Of a DNA stretch of 64,000 nucleotides, positions 55,535 to 64,000 are shown one piece after another. Under the pieces are notes generated by a model that saw nothing but the letters and a program-made list of their open reading frames with translations, ran no database searches and was not told the origin of the DNA. Position 1 is the stretch's first letter. Each line of letters starts with the position of its first letter. Origin of the DNA: Darksidea phi (taxonomy: Eukaryota > Ascomycota > Dothideomycetes > Pleosporales > Lentitheciaceae). Made by a program: the position numbers and the translations under genes. The stretch is from assembly GCA_030770425.1 (NCBI GenBank), contig JASJFT010000023.1, positions 1 through 64,000 on the forward strand, written 5' to 3'.

Positions 55535-56670
55535 TTACTCATCACCCCCAACCTTCTCGAGCTTGCCTATCTCGCGCTTCTCACCCGACTCTCCGATAAT
55601 CCTGATCCGGTCTATGCGCGTCTTCTCGCCGTCTCCGTCCCCGTCCACAACAAAGAGCACCAAAGAGCTTACGTTCTGGAACTTGACGAACCGGAGCTCC
55701 AACTTGGCCGTCTTCGTATTCGTGTCCCAGTCTGAGGCCTTTAGCTCAAATTGTTGAACCGCTGCAATGTCTTCGGCCTCCTCGAAGCCCAAATTGTGCT
55801 GCTTATTCGTATAAAGGCGGATAGTCTTTGGTCGTAGAGGTACTTCGTCTTCGTCTTCGTCCTCCGGAGGACACGAGGTAATATGGATGGTGTGAATCTT
55901 GAGGGTCGAGGTGAAGGGAATGTAGAGCATCAGCTGTTCATCAACGTCACTCTCCACCCAGTCCTCCTTCCCTTCAGAACCAGTTGCTGCGCCCTTGCCC
56001 TTGCCTATTGCCAGCGTGCTCGGCTGCGTCGTTTCGAAAAGTGTCCGAACGCCTCCTAAGTCGCTATCTGAGTTTAGCAAGTCCAGACCGCGCACATCCA
56101 CTACTTCAGCCGTTATATCGCTATATCCCCGAGGCAGTGCAGCACCCCGCCAGCCCCCACCTCCACTTGAACTCGCTTCTCCGAAGCCTTCAGAGGAGGC
56201 ACCTGCGCCTGTTCCGCTTTCCGCTTCGGCGGCTAGTCGCCTGATCGCATCGGAGAGTTGCTGGGTGTTCGCGCCGGTGAACTTGGAGACTTGCTGACCG
56301 TTTTTGAAAATGATGAACAGTGGAGGGCTAATATGCAACGTTAGCGACTCGCATCGGACCGTAGGCTTCGTGTCGGGTAAGCTTGCTCACCTCGTGGCGC
56401 CATAGCTCTGCGCAATTTCAGTCTGTTGTTCGGCGTTGACTTTCGCGAAGGCAATGTTCCCCGGCTGTGACAGTGAGTCTGCCAGCTGATCGAAGACGGG
56501 GATTATTGTTTTGCAGGCTTGATTCCATTCATTGTAGACTAGTGGAAGGTATCAGCGTTGCGAGATTGCTGTAAAACCTGGCAGATCTTACAACTGACGA
56601 CTACAATACGTGATGAAGACAGCAAAGCGCTTAGCTGTGAGGGTGACGATATTTGGACGGCTCCCGACAT
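55535..56670 (-). CDS. Thioredoxin-like plus PITH domain protein (TXNL1 type), altered active site
   Basis: Three exons on the minus strand, 56670-56592, 56538-56391 and 56327-55535 (introns 53 and 63 nt), give 339 aa. Residues 1-110 are a thioredoxin fold (SSRIVVVSFYNEWNQACKTI, then AFAKVNAEQQTEIAQSYGA and PLFIIFKNGQQV with the cis-Pro). In thioredoxins the active site reads WCGPC; here it reads WNQAC, so the first cysteine is Asn. A G/S-rich linker follows. The C-terminal PITH domain at about 155-320 (LMLYIPFTSTLKIHTIHI, RPKTIRLYTNK, KFQNVSSLVLFV) is the part that docks TXNL1 on the 26S proteasome. A redox role is doubtful with one cysteine; a structural role is likelier. Head to head with a UBX protein. 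Confidence 0.88.
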
Positions 56671-57314
56671 GCTTGTTGGTGGTGGGGTGTGGAAGTCGAG
56701 GGAAGTCGCGCGTCTAGTGGTTTAGTGGGGTGCGCGGGGAACGCAAGGACCTGTCATCAACAATCTCAAAGTAGGCACCTACAAGCACACGCGGACAAAC
56801 GAGACTGGAATCTTCGAGAAGCGACAACGACCCGCACTTACAGCCACTATTGACTAATTCATAGAGTACTGAAGGAACGCCGGAAGTTCTTGCCCAGCCA
56901 TCGCTTGTGAATAGAGAGCACCGCACCCCTAGTCATCCGCTTGCTGACCGTCGCCAACGAGCGATTTCACCACCCGCAACGCAACCCACTATTGTCAGAA
57001 GCATACGTTCTACTCTCGTGAACAGGCAAGTCGCCTAGCTATAGTTAGTCCCGAACCCTGTCTTGATTCCTGCGACCTTACGAATGGCATAGCCTAATTC
57101 ACTCGCACATGGCAGTCCCAGCAAGCCTATTCCTCAGCACCTCCGAAGCAACGTTTCTCCACATCACCAACCTCATCCTCAGCATCGAGCGCTGCGACAC
57201 AACCCGAAGAGGCCACGGCTGGCACTGTTGGTACTCGCGCGCCGTCCTGCTCATCCACGCCCCCGTCGCCCTCTTCAGCGTTTTCAGCCTCTATAGACTG
57301 TACCGCTCGACATA
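56671..57314. promoter_or_regulatory. Shared promoter region TRX-PITH/UBX4
   Basis: 644 bp between two divergent start codons. The right part carries a 2-codon ORF (ATG GCA TAG at 57084-57092) and a 68-codon ORF that ends at the UBX start. No factor site recognised. Confidence 0.5.
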
Positions 57315-57315
57315 A
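57109..57315 (+). CDS. Possible upstream ORF, 68 codons, overlapping the UBX start
   Basis: ATG at 57109, stop TAA at 57313-57315. The last A of the stop is the first base of the UBX gene's ATG (TAATG), an arrangement known to allow termination-reinitiation. The peptide has a hydrophobic segment near its C terminus (AVLLIHAPVALFSVFSLYRL). It may be a regulatory uORF, a small membrane peptide, or chance. Nothing in the sequence decides this. Confidence 0.3.
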   Translation: MAVPASLFLSTSEATFLHITNLILSIERCDTTRRGHGWHCWYSRAVLLIHAPVALFSVFSLYRLYRST

Positions 57316-58910
57316 TGTCACACGTCGTCGTAGTCAACTCGTCCGCGAGGACGGTCAAGATACCTACCACGCCAGGGAAGGATCTAAACACGGTCAAGAA
57401 TGAGGCGTGTCAGAAGTTCGGTCTAAACCAGGACCAATATGCGCTCAAGTACAACAACAAGCCCGTCAATTTATCAAACACGATACGGTTCGCCAATCTA
57501 CCCCAGGGCGCCCGGCTAGACCTTGTTCAGGCCTCGCGATCTCCTACCGTGATATCCGTAGCTCTCCAACTCCCAGCTTCGGACAAGAGAGACATGAATG
57601 ACCGCCTAGTCGAGAAGTTCGCTAGTAACACTTCGCTATGGGAGATATTACGGCAGTTTGAGAGCACTAAGGGAACGAACTTCAACTTTACGCAGCGCGC
57701 GGTACCGGAGATCTCAAATGGCTCATCAGGAGCAGGAAGGATGCATTACGAGATGCCCGTCATCACCGTCATGCCAGACCACAAAGAGTACTCGTCTTTT
57801 GTAGACCTGCAAAAGTCGCTGAGCCAGTTGGGGTTCGACAACGGGAGGGCTTTGCTGAAGCTGAGCTACAAGAACAGCGGTACACCACTAGAGGAGGCTA
57901 TGGCGCAGATTTCGCAATACTTCAAGAGTGCAGATCCTATACCGAGCGGTGCCCATGCTGAGAGCTCTGCTCAGGCGAGTTCGATACCTGATCTAGACAA
58001 TGCGGCTCCCGAGGCTACAACTACAGTCGCAGGCGAGACCATTCGTGCAGATGAACCTGACCCATCACCCATGGAGGTCGACGAAAATCCGATCGAGCAG
58101 CCAGCCTCAGCAGCCACAATACCCGCTGTGGATGGTGCAGGAGAGCAGACAGAAAACATTCCCCCCTCCTCACCATCGGCTATACCCGCCAAAACGCCAG
58201 TATTAGCTCAATCATCACAATCCTCCGGTTCTACGTCCTCCCGAAACATTCAGATCTTCGCCGCACCGACATCCGCCACGCCCCAAGCCGCCCGCCAAAA
58301 CTTCGACGAAGCGGACTTTGAGCCCACAAAGGAGCAGGCGATAGCGCATCAAGCAGCAATCCAACGACAAACTAGAAACACTCGCTTACTTTCCGATAAA
58401 GAGCTCGAACAGCAAGAAGCCGAGCGACAAGAAAAGCTCAATGCTATAGCTGAGAGGGGTGGTGTTTTGCGTGTTCGTCTCCCAGACGGCGCGTTCATCC
58501 AAGCTCAGATGATGAAGACCGATACCGCGGCGGACATCTACAATACCGTATCGTCTTGTCTCTCAATACAAAACGAACCCTACGATCTCCAGTACCGTGG
58601 TCGCACAGGCCAGCCACTGAAGATGGAGCGCAACAACAAGCGCGTCTTCCAGGATCTAGGCTTCTCAAGCAACGAACTTGTCACCTTCCTCTGGGGCGAG
58701 AAAGCTAGCAACGAGGCTCGACGCACCAAGAACGTGCTGAGCCAGCAGTACCAGCAACAGGCGCAGACGTTGAAGGTAGAGGAGCCGGTTGTGGAGCAGA
58801 ACGAAAAGCCGGCTGCGACGCAGGGTAACGCGGAGGGGAAAAAGAAGGCGCTGACCAAGGCGGAGATGGAGGCCAAGGTTAAGAAGTTCCTCAAGTTTGG
58901 GAAGAAGTAG
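57315..58910 (+). CDS. UBX4: UBX domain protein with TUG-type ubiquitin-like N terminus (Ubx4/ASPL family)
   Basis: Single exon, 531 aa. Residues 1-75 form a ubiquitin-like domain of the TUG/ASPL type (VVVNSSARTVKIPTTPGKDL, YALKYNNKPVNLS, PQGARLDLVQA). A middle S/P/E-rich stretch (about 210-330) is disordered. A Gln/Glu-rich helix (LSDKELEQQEAERQEKLNA) precedes the UBX domain at about 380-460 (GGVLRVRLPDGAFIQAQMM, and FQDLGFSSNELVTFLWG). The protein ends in a basic helix (KAEMEAKVKKFLKFGKK). UBX proteins of this class bind Cdc48/p97. Yeast Ubx4 acts in ER-associated degradation, and animal ASPL disassembles p97 hexamers. Which of these applies here is open. Confidence 0.92.
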   Translation: MSHVVVVNSSARTVKIPTTPGKDLNTVKNEACQKFGLNQDQYALKYNNKPVNLSNTIRFANLPQGARLDLVQASRSPTVISVALQLPASDKRDMNDRLVEKFASNTSLWEILRQFESTKGTNFNFTQRAVPEISNGSSGAGRMHYEMPVITVMPDHKEYSSFVDLQKSLSQLGFDNGRALLKLSYKNSGTPLEEAMAQISQYFKSADPIPSGAHAESSAQASSIPDLDNAAPEATTTVAGETIRADEPDPSPMEVDENPIEQPASAATIPAVDGAGEQTENIPPSSPSAIPAKTPVLAQSSQSSGSTSSRNIQIFAAPTSATPQAARQNFDEADFEPTKEQAIAHQAAIQRQTRNTRLLSDKELEQQEAERQEKLNAIAERGGVLRVRLPDGAFIQAQMMKTDTAADIYNTVSSCLSIQNEPYDLQYRGRTGQPLKMERNNKRVFQDLGFSSNELVTFLWGEKASNEARRTKNVLSQQYQQQAQTLKVEEPVVEQNEKPAATQGNAEGKKKALTKAEMEAKVKKFLKFGKK

Positions 58911-59487
58911 GGGACCTGGACGAGTCGTGAGGTTTTTGGCGATGCAACATTGATTAAGTGCGATATGCCGTGGCGGTCATTGTTACCGAAGCTTTGGTTT
59001 TATCAACGGCTCGAATTGATACGGTATTTGTGCATAGCGAAGTGTTCTTTTCATGGCGACCTGTGGCACTAGTGGACAGCAGTACATAGAGCGGGCAATT
59101 GCCACAGCAGAATATCTACTTTCATTCTCATGTTTAAAATCGGTTATAACACGACAGTATGTTTCATGCAAGCAGGCATAGCGCTACATATCCTGCAAAG
59201 CAAAAATTGGCCGCGCATATGCCCACAACGTCATCTCAAACGGCAATTATAGCACAGACTAGTGGCGTGAAACGATCACATTTTGATGATTTTAGGAGAC
59301 ACTGCTAGGTATCTGAACTCCCGAAGTTGACCGTTATCGTACTCCTCCGAAATCGTGCCCTCTTTTGACGCATGTTCCGAAGTCGTGTCAATCAATTCCC
59401 GCCATGAAGAGACCTAACACCCAGAATGAATTGGAAAATGTGGTCCCCTGCCGTGTACGTCCGGTTCTCCCCACGCTGCGATATCGT
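58911..59487. other. Intergenic between convergent UBX4 and RPL36
   Basis: 577 bp of shared 3' region. AT-rich near 59080-59160 and 59270-59290. Only short chance ORFs. Confidence 0.55.
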
Positions 59488-60174
59488 TCAGTGGTGGCCG
59501 GCGCGCCTCGACTCGGCGATGACGTTGCTCATCTCCTCAACCTTCCTCTTGGCACGGCCGAAGGTACCGAGCTATTTTTGTTAGCAAGCAATCTCTTGGG
59601 GGAGGTGGAATGGGAAAAGAACGTACCCTCTTCTTTGCGAGACGGCGGGCACGCTTGTCCTTGGCGTTGCGGAGCAATTCGATGACACGCTTCTCGTACC
59701 TGCGCAATTGTAAGTAGGTCGTCGGTGCTGCGGTTCTGGAGGGTTGTTTACGGGGCAAGTCTGTACACAGGTTAGCAAACGTTCAGATCTCCAAGACTCG
59801 CGATTGTCAATTAGCAATTGAGCTAGAAACGGCCGCGCATCCTCGAATCCCAAACCCAGTCCAAGCAGGTGTTGGAGTGCGTGCAAAAGTATGACATACC
59901 CAGCAACCTCACGGGTGATCTCCCTTACGAAAGCCGTCCTCTTCGACAAGAAACCCTTCCTCCGCGAGATTCTAGGGGCTGGGGTCCTGGGTGTGACCTC
60001 TGTTCATCCGTTGTCAGTCTTGTTCGCTCGCGCAGTCGAAAAGTTCGCCGTGGGGATAACGTACTGTGGCCGCGGTTGAGGCCGACGATGAGGCCTGCGA
60101 GAGGTTAGCATTGTACGGAGAGCTTTGAAGAGGTGTGTGAGCATACCAGACTTTTGCTTCACGTCCTTCGGCAT
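59488..60174 (-). CDS. RPL36: 60S ribosomal protein L36 (eL36), six exons with a 9-nt microexon
   Basis: Minus-strand exons 60174-60147 (28 nt), 60094-60065 (30), 59999-59900 (100), 59760-59752 (9), 59699-59627 (73) and 59571-59488 (84) give 107 aa. The protein shows all eL36 marks: GLIVGLNRGHKVTPRTPAP, RRKGFLSKRTAFVREI, EVAGLAPYEKRVIELLRNA, KDKRARRLAKKRLGTFGRA and the C-terminal IAESRRAGHH. The 9-nt exon (acttgcccc) supplies most of G-L-A-P and is flanked by ...TGTACAG and GTAAAC. Skipping it would keep frame and drop three residues (L-A-P) that are conserved in the family. Dense introns near the 5' end are usual in fungal ribosomal protein genes. Component of the large cytosolic ribosomal subunit. 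Confidence 0.94.
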
Positions 60175-60694
60175 GATGGCGGTCGTGTGTCGTTGAACTG
60201 AAGCTGCGTGGGTTCGGCGTGCGATCAAAATCAAAGTCTCGCTTGTGGGTGGTGCGGGCCAAGACTTAAGACGCTAAGCCAACTTTTACTTAGCGTCTTT
60301 GTTGGTCATCCACTTCGCAGAGCGTCGGAATCAAGATGGTCGAGGAACAGAATGAAACATCGCGACTGGCAGCTTAGAGGTGAAAGAATCAAGGCCTCAT
60401 GTTGCACAAGTGGAAGATTGTAAGCCTTTGACTTAAGGGCTTCTATTTCACAACCCGTCATGTTCCTACATCGCGTGAGCATCCGGAAAACAGATCTCCT
60501 GAGACTTCAAGAGCCAGTACTACTATATCTGTTCCCCATACTCGATTGTCTAGACGTCATCAAATATTCAAAGGAGCAGAACATAAGTGCTAGCTTAGCA
60601 CCGAAGGTCTGTCTTAGTATGTTACATGCCATCTCATCAAATACCTAACAATCTAGTATGATCTAGGGTATCACTATATCTCTGCATGTACACA
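60175..60694. promoter_or_regulatory. RPL36 promoter/leader region and thioesterase 3' side
   Basis: 520 bp. It contains a perfect 11-bp inverted repeat (60268-60299) about 95 bp upstream of the RPL36 ATG. No other feature seen. Confidence 0.55.
60268..60299. repeat. Perfect 11-bp inverted repeat, 10-nt loop
   Basis: AAGACGCTAAG at 60268-60278 and its exact reverse complement CTTAGCGTCTT at 60289-60299, with ccaactttta between. It can form a hairpin in DNA or in an RPL36 leader RNA if transcription starts upstream of it. Confidence 0.85.
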
Positions 60695-61640
60695 TTATAT
60701 CTTCGTGTCAGGCTTCCTCCTTGCAGCCGTATTTCTTGCCGCATCCAATACAAAGCAAATATGATTGCTCAGCGCAACCAGCTCGCCTTCCGCATCATGG
60801 ACTTGTACCTCAATATCCATCCTCCCGTTCTTCACCTTCTTGGCCTCAGCGCGAATAGCCAACCACTTGGCACCTTCCGGCGGTAGTGGCTTCTTAATAT
60901 CAAGGTTCAGTAGTAGTGTGGGGTACCAGAATGGACCTTGCGATTTATCCCGATTCCGTTCCACAATCTGGGGAAACATATCGGCGACGAAACCTATCGA
61001 GCTGTTATTGAAGTTTGTGCCGTCCGAAAAGCACAACCACTCATCCGCAAGATTCTTTAGCGCTTGTCCGTTTCGCGGGAAGTGCCATTTGACTTTCTGA
61101 GATGCCTTTCTGAACTTGGATAACGGCATCTTCCCTTGAACATACCAGTTCGCATCCGCATCTTGCTCCAACCTGCTCAAATCTACCGGAGGAGGCGGCG
61201 GTCGTAGCTGATATTCGGTGTCGGCGTCCACACCCTTTTCGGTGTCTATATTTGAGTTCGTCACATACGCGACCACCTCCTCGCGGCCCTCTTGTGACAT
61301 ATGGACATGGACCACAGAGGCTTGTCGCCCGAGCTTGACATCATCGACTTTAAATACCGCTGTACCCGTTTGCGTTCTTCGGAGGAATTCGGCGTGCAAG
61401 GCTATCGTATGCGGCTGGTGCTGCTTTGCGAGCGCAGTTTTAAAATGTGTAGCTACGACTTCGAGAATGCAACCTGTAACGTATCCGCCGTTTGGAACTA
61501 GACTTTGTCAGTATATGGACTCCAAGTCGGGCAAGGACGCTGCGCTCACCACTGCCGATGCACCAGTCGCCTTGGAGTTCACAGGAGTAGGTGTTGGTGC
61601 TGAGCTTTCGAACTGCCGTAGCTTCTTCCCAGGACGACAT
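60695..61640 (-). CDS. Acyl-CoA thioesterase family protein (TesB-like hotdog)
   Basis: Two exons on the minus strand, 61640-61550 and 61497-60695 (52-nt intron), give 297 aa. The start MSSWEEATAVRKLSTNTYSC leads into GDWCIGSVPNGGYV, where the first splice lies in the Val codon. This GxxxNGGY-type block, HAEFLRRTQTGTAVFKVDD and the C-terminal half (ANWYVQGKMPLSKF, DMFPQIVERN, WYPTLLLNLDIKKPLPPEG) fit the double-hotdog thioesterase family of fungi. Enzymes of this class hydrolyse acyl-CoA to free acid and CoA. No clear peroxisomal signal is at the C terminus (DTKI). It lies head to head with an acyl-CoA ligase. Confidence 0.85.
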
Positions 61641-62009
61641 TCTGACCTCTGTTGCCTCTTCTGCCTCTTCAACAACCCGGTAGAGCCGATCGGTATTGGT
61701 AGAAATGTTACATCGCGAGCGACTCCAGCAAGATAGGCTGCTGGCGCCACCGAGGTCGTATCCCCGCGCTAATACCGACCAGAAAGAGCCTCGGCTGCTA
61801 GTTGGGACCCCTTGCTCCCGAGGTCGCATGCACATCGTTACGCCGCAGCCAACCTTTTGTTACCTAGGCAAGCCGCACTACCCCACGGCGGCATCTCTCG
61901 CCATGCTTGCGGCTCGTCTTCCTCCCTACCATCTCATTGTACATTTGCGTCCTCTATAGAATTGTACCTCAAGAGGCGACTCGCATTGTACTACCCCAAT
62001 AGATTGACT
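61641..62009. promoter_or_regulatory. Shared promoter thioesterase/acyl-CoA ligase
   Basis: 369 bp between two divergent start codons. Short enough that both genes probably share regulatory sites. No known motif picked out by eye. Confidence 0.5.
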
Positions 62010-63788
62010 ATGCCTACCAGATCTAGCTACCCAGAGCCCCCGATTCCTGATACCGATCTATGGGGATTCTTCTTTGAGCGTAAAGATAAGCCGTATCCGG
62101 ATGACAAGGGTATGAACCTTCAATATTTTCTGTAAGCTTTGCCAACATTAGAGAACAGTGATTTACTACGATCCGTACACGAAGCGCTCGTATACCTATG
62201 CTCAAGTCAAATCTACTGCAATCGAATTCGGAAAGGGTCTCAAGGCCCTCTGGGACTGGCAAAAAGGCGATGTGCTCGCGTTGTATACACCGAATAGCAT
62301 CGACACGCCAGCAGTATCATGTGGCTGCCATTGGGCAGGCGGGATCCTGAGTCCTGCGAATCCAGCATACACTGTTGACGAGCTTGCGTTTCAGCTCAAG
62401 GACGCAGGAGCAAAGGGCCTTGTCACGCAACTACCCTTCATCAAAAATGCGCAAGAGGCAGCAAAGAGGGTTGGCATGCCGCTCGACCGTGTCATCGTGA
62501 TTGGAGACGAGCGCGATCCAAGCCATGCAGTCAAGCACTTCACCAGCATCCGGAATACATCTGGCTCGGCAAGATATCGCAGAACGAAGATGAAGAACCC
62601 GGCAGATGACTTGGCTTTCTTGGTTTACTCTTCCGGGACAACAGGGCATCCGAAGGGCGTCATGTTGACGCATAGGAACATCGTGTCTAATATTATGATG
62701 ATCAAGGCCGGAGAGGCAGACAATCTAGGTTGGAAAGGTGGACCTACGGGCGAGGGCGACAAAATTTTGGCGTTTTTGCCCTTCTTTCACATTTACGGTG
62801 AGTATGGAATACGGCAGGAGACATTGTTTTGTCCCGATAATGACAATACTGACATGTCTTAGGCCTCACCTGTCTCATCCACCAAAGTCTCTACTCTGGT
62901 CTCCAGCTCGTAGTCATGCCGAAGTTTGATCTGCAAGATTTTTGCAGCTTCATTCAGGATCTTAAGATTACCTTTGCATATGTGGTTCCTCCGGTCGTAG
63001 TTCTTCTCGGGAAGCATCCCATAGTCTCCAAGTATGACCTCAGTACGATTCGCATGTTGAACTCCGGTGCCGCTCCCCTCACAAAAGAATTGGTCGGTGC
63101 AGTGTACAACCGCCTTAAGATACCAATAAAACAGGGCTTCGGACTCACAGAAACAAGTCCAACAACCCACACCCAACCCTGGGAAGACTGGAACAGAATG
63201 ATCGGCTCCATCGGCAGACTCCTCCCTTACCAAGAAGCCAAATATATGTCCCCCGACGAGACAGAAGTAGCACCCGGCGAGATAGGCGAGCTCTGGATCA
63301 AAGGCCCCAACGTCTTCAAAGGCTACCTCAACAACCCCGAGGCCACCGCCCACGCCCTCACCGCAGACGGCTACTTCAAAACTGGCGATATCGGCTACCA
63401 AGACAAAGACGGTTACTTCTACATCACAGACCGCATCAAGGAACTTATCAAATACAAGGGCTTCCAGGTCGCGCCTGCGGAACTCGAAGGCATACTCGTC
63501 GCTCATCCGCACATTGACGATGTGGCAGTTATTGGCGTATATGACAAGGAGCAGGCTACAGAATTGCCAAGGGCTTATATTGTGCCAAAAGACGGGTTTG
63601 GGATGGGAGAAAAGGAAGCAGAGGAGATTGCGAGCTGGTTGGCGGAGAAGGTCGCACATCATAAAAAGTTGAGGGGCGGAGTGAAGTTTGTGGATGAGAT
63701 ACCTAAGAGTGCGAGTGGGAAGATTCTGAGGAGGGTGTTGAAGGTGAAGGCACAAGCGGCGGAAGAGAAAGTGAACGCGAAGCTCTGA
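62010..63788 (+). CDS. Acyl-CoA ligase, 4-coumarate-CoA ligase type, PTS1 end
   Basis: Three exons, 62010-62109, 62159-62797 and 62863-63788 (introns 49 and 65 nt), give 554 aa. It belongs to the ANL adenylating enzymes. The AMP-binding P-loop is YSSGTTGHPKG, followed by FLPFFHIYG at the second splice. Further motifs are NSGAAPLTKEL, GFGLTETSPTTH (A5), GYFKTGDIGY, the hinge DRIKELIKYKGFQVAPAELE and the catalytic Lys in PKSASGKILRR. The last three residues are AKL, a functional variant of the peroxisomal SKL signal. Relatives include fungal 4CL-like and phenylacetyl-CoA ligases, which activate aromatic or fatty acids for beta-oxidation or secondary products. The substrate cannot be told from the sequence. 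Confidence 0.92.
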
Positions 63789-63953
63789 TCTATTTGTGAA
63801 TTAGACTAAACCCACATAAACTTGCTTCCGCGCTACTCTCACTTCCATTCCTATTTTTTTCTCCTTCACCTTCACCCCGACTCTTCGTAAATCGTCAGCG
63901 GCGCAACCAAGCTCGGAATCCTTTCGCCAAACGATACCAACAACTTGCAGGAA

Positions 63954-64000
63954 ATGGCCTCTTCCACCAAACGCCGCCGCACAGACCCCAATATCTCGTC
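63954..64000 (+). CDS. Possible gene start, truncated by the window end
   Basis: ATG at 63954 opens a frame starting MASSTKRRRTDPNIS, which stays open to the window edge. A pyrimidine-rich leader precedes it (63824-63880). The KRRR cluster resembles an NLS. Only 15 codons are visible, so nothing can be said of its product. Confidence 0.4.
   Translation, partial: MASSTKRRRTDPNIS

Overview
This window is nuclear DNA of a filamentous ascomycete, most likely a dothideomycete and perhaps Pleosporales. The signs are short GT-AG introns (47-139 nt) with CTAAC/CTGAC-like branch points, long S/P/Q-rich regulatory proteins, a Zn2Cys6 factor, an Msn2-type factor, and a HeLo-like/ankyrin protein of the fungal NLR-associated type. 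The taxon is inferred from protein character only, since no search could be run. I rebuilt 23 complete protein-coding genes exon by exon, plus one low-confidence upstream ORF and one gene start cut by the right edge. I found no convincing tRNA, rRNA, CRISPR array, complete transposon or secondary-metabolite cluster.

Layout. 1-750: a C/G homopolymer contig end, then a few diverged short repeats. 750-2709: HeLo-like N-terminal/ankyrin protein, the one gene here that looks accessory. 4.5-9.2 kb: PAM17 (mitochondrial import motor), RIM2 (mitochondrial pyrimidine nucleotide carrier, with a GC-AG intron) and SEC53 (phosphomannomutase). 10.4-15.7 kb: a Zn2Cys6 factor and an unknown membrane protein. 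16.0-20.8 kb: DPH4 (diphthamide synthesis), a 14-3-3 protein whose 5' half is split into very small exons, and FMP32 (MCUR1/CCDC90 family). 21.2-31.6 kb: a WW/PhoD-like phosphatase, a Q-rich unknown, SPP2 (splicing) and SFK1 (plasma membrane). 33.7-39.4 kb: a large S-rich orphan with a myristoylation-type N terminus, then ornithine decarboxylase. 40.2-49.3 kb: MDM31, PNO1, DPH6 and an Msn2-like C2H2 factor. 49.3-55.5 kb: about 6 kb without a recognisable gene, GC-rich in much of its length. 55.5-63.8 kb: thioredoxin-PITH protein, UBX4-like protein, ribosomal protein L36, an acyl-CoA thioesterase and a peroxisomal acyl-CoA ligase.

How the genes relate. Most are core housekeeping genes, and several sit head to head over short intervals: MDM31/PNO1 (405 bp), TRX-PITH/UBX4 (644 bp, both tied to the proteasome or Cdc48) and thioesterase/acyl-CoA ligase (369 bp, opposing acyl-CoA reactions). 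Four encode mitochondrial proteins (PAM17, RIM2, FMP32, MDM31), and two act in the same eEF2 diphthamide pathway (DPH4, DPH6).

I do not see a clear undescribed multi-gene system. The items most worth following are the HeLo-like/ankyrin protein without a NACHT domain, the 8-, 9- and 12-nt microexons in the 14-3-3 and RPL36 genes, the thioredoxin-PITH protein that has lost its first active-site cysteine, the S-rich orphan, and the 6-kb gene-free interval.
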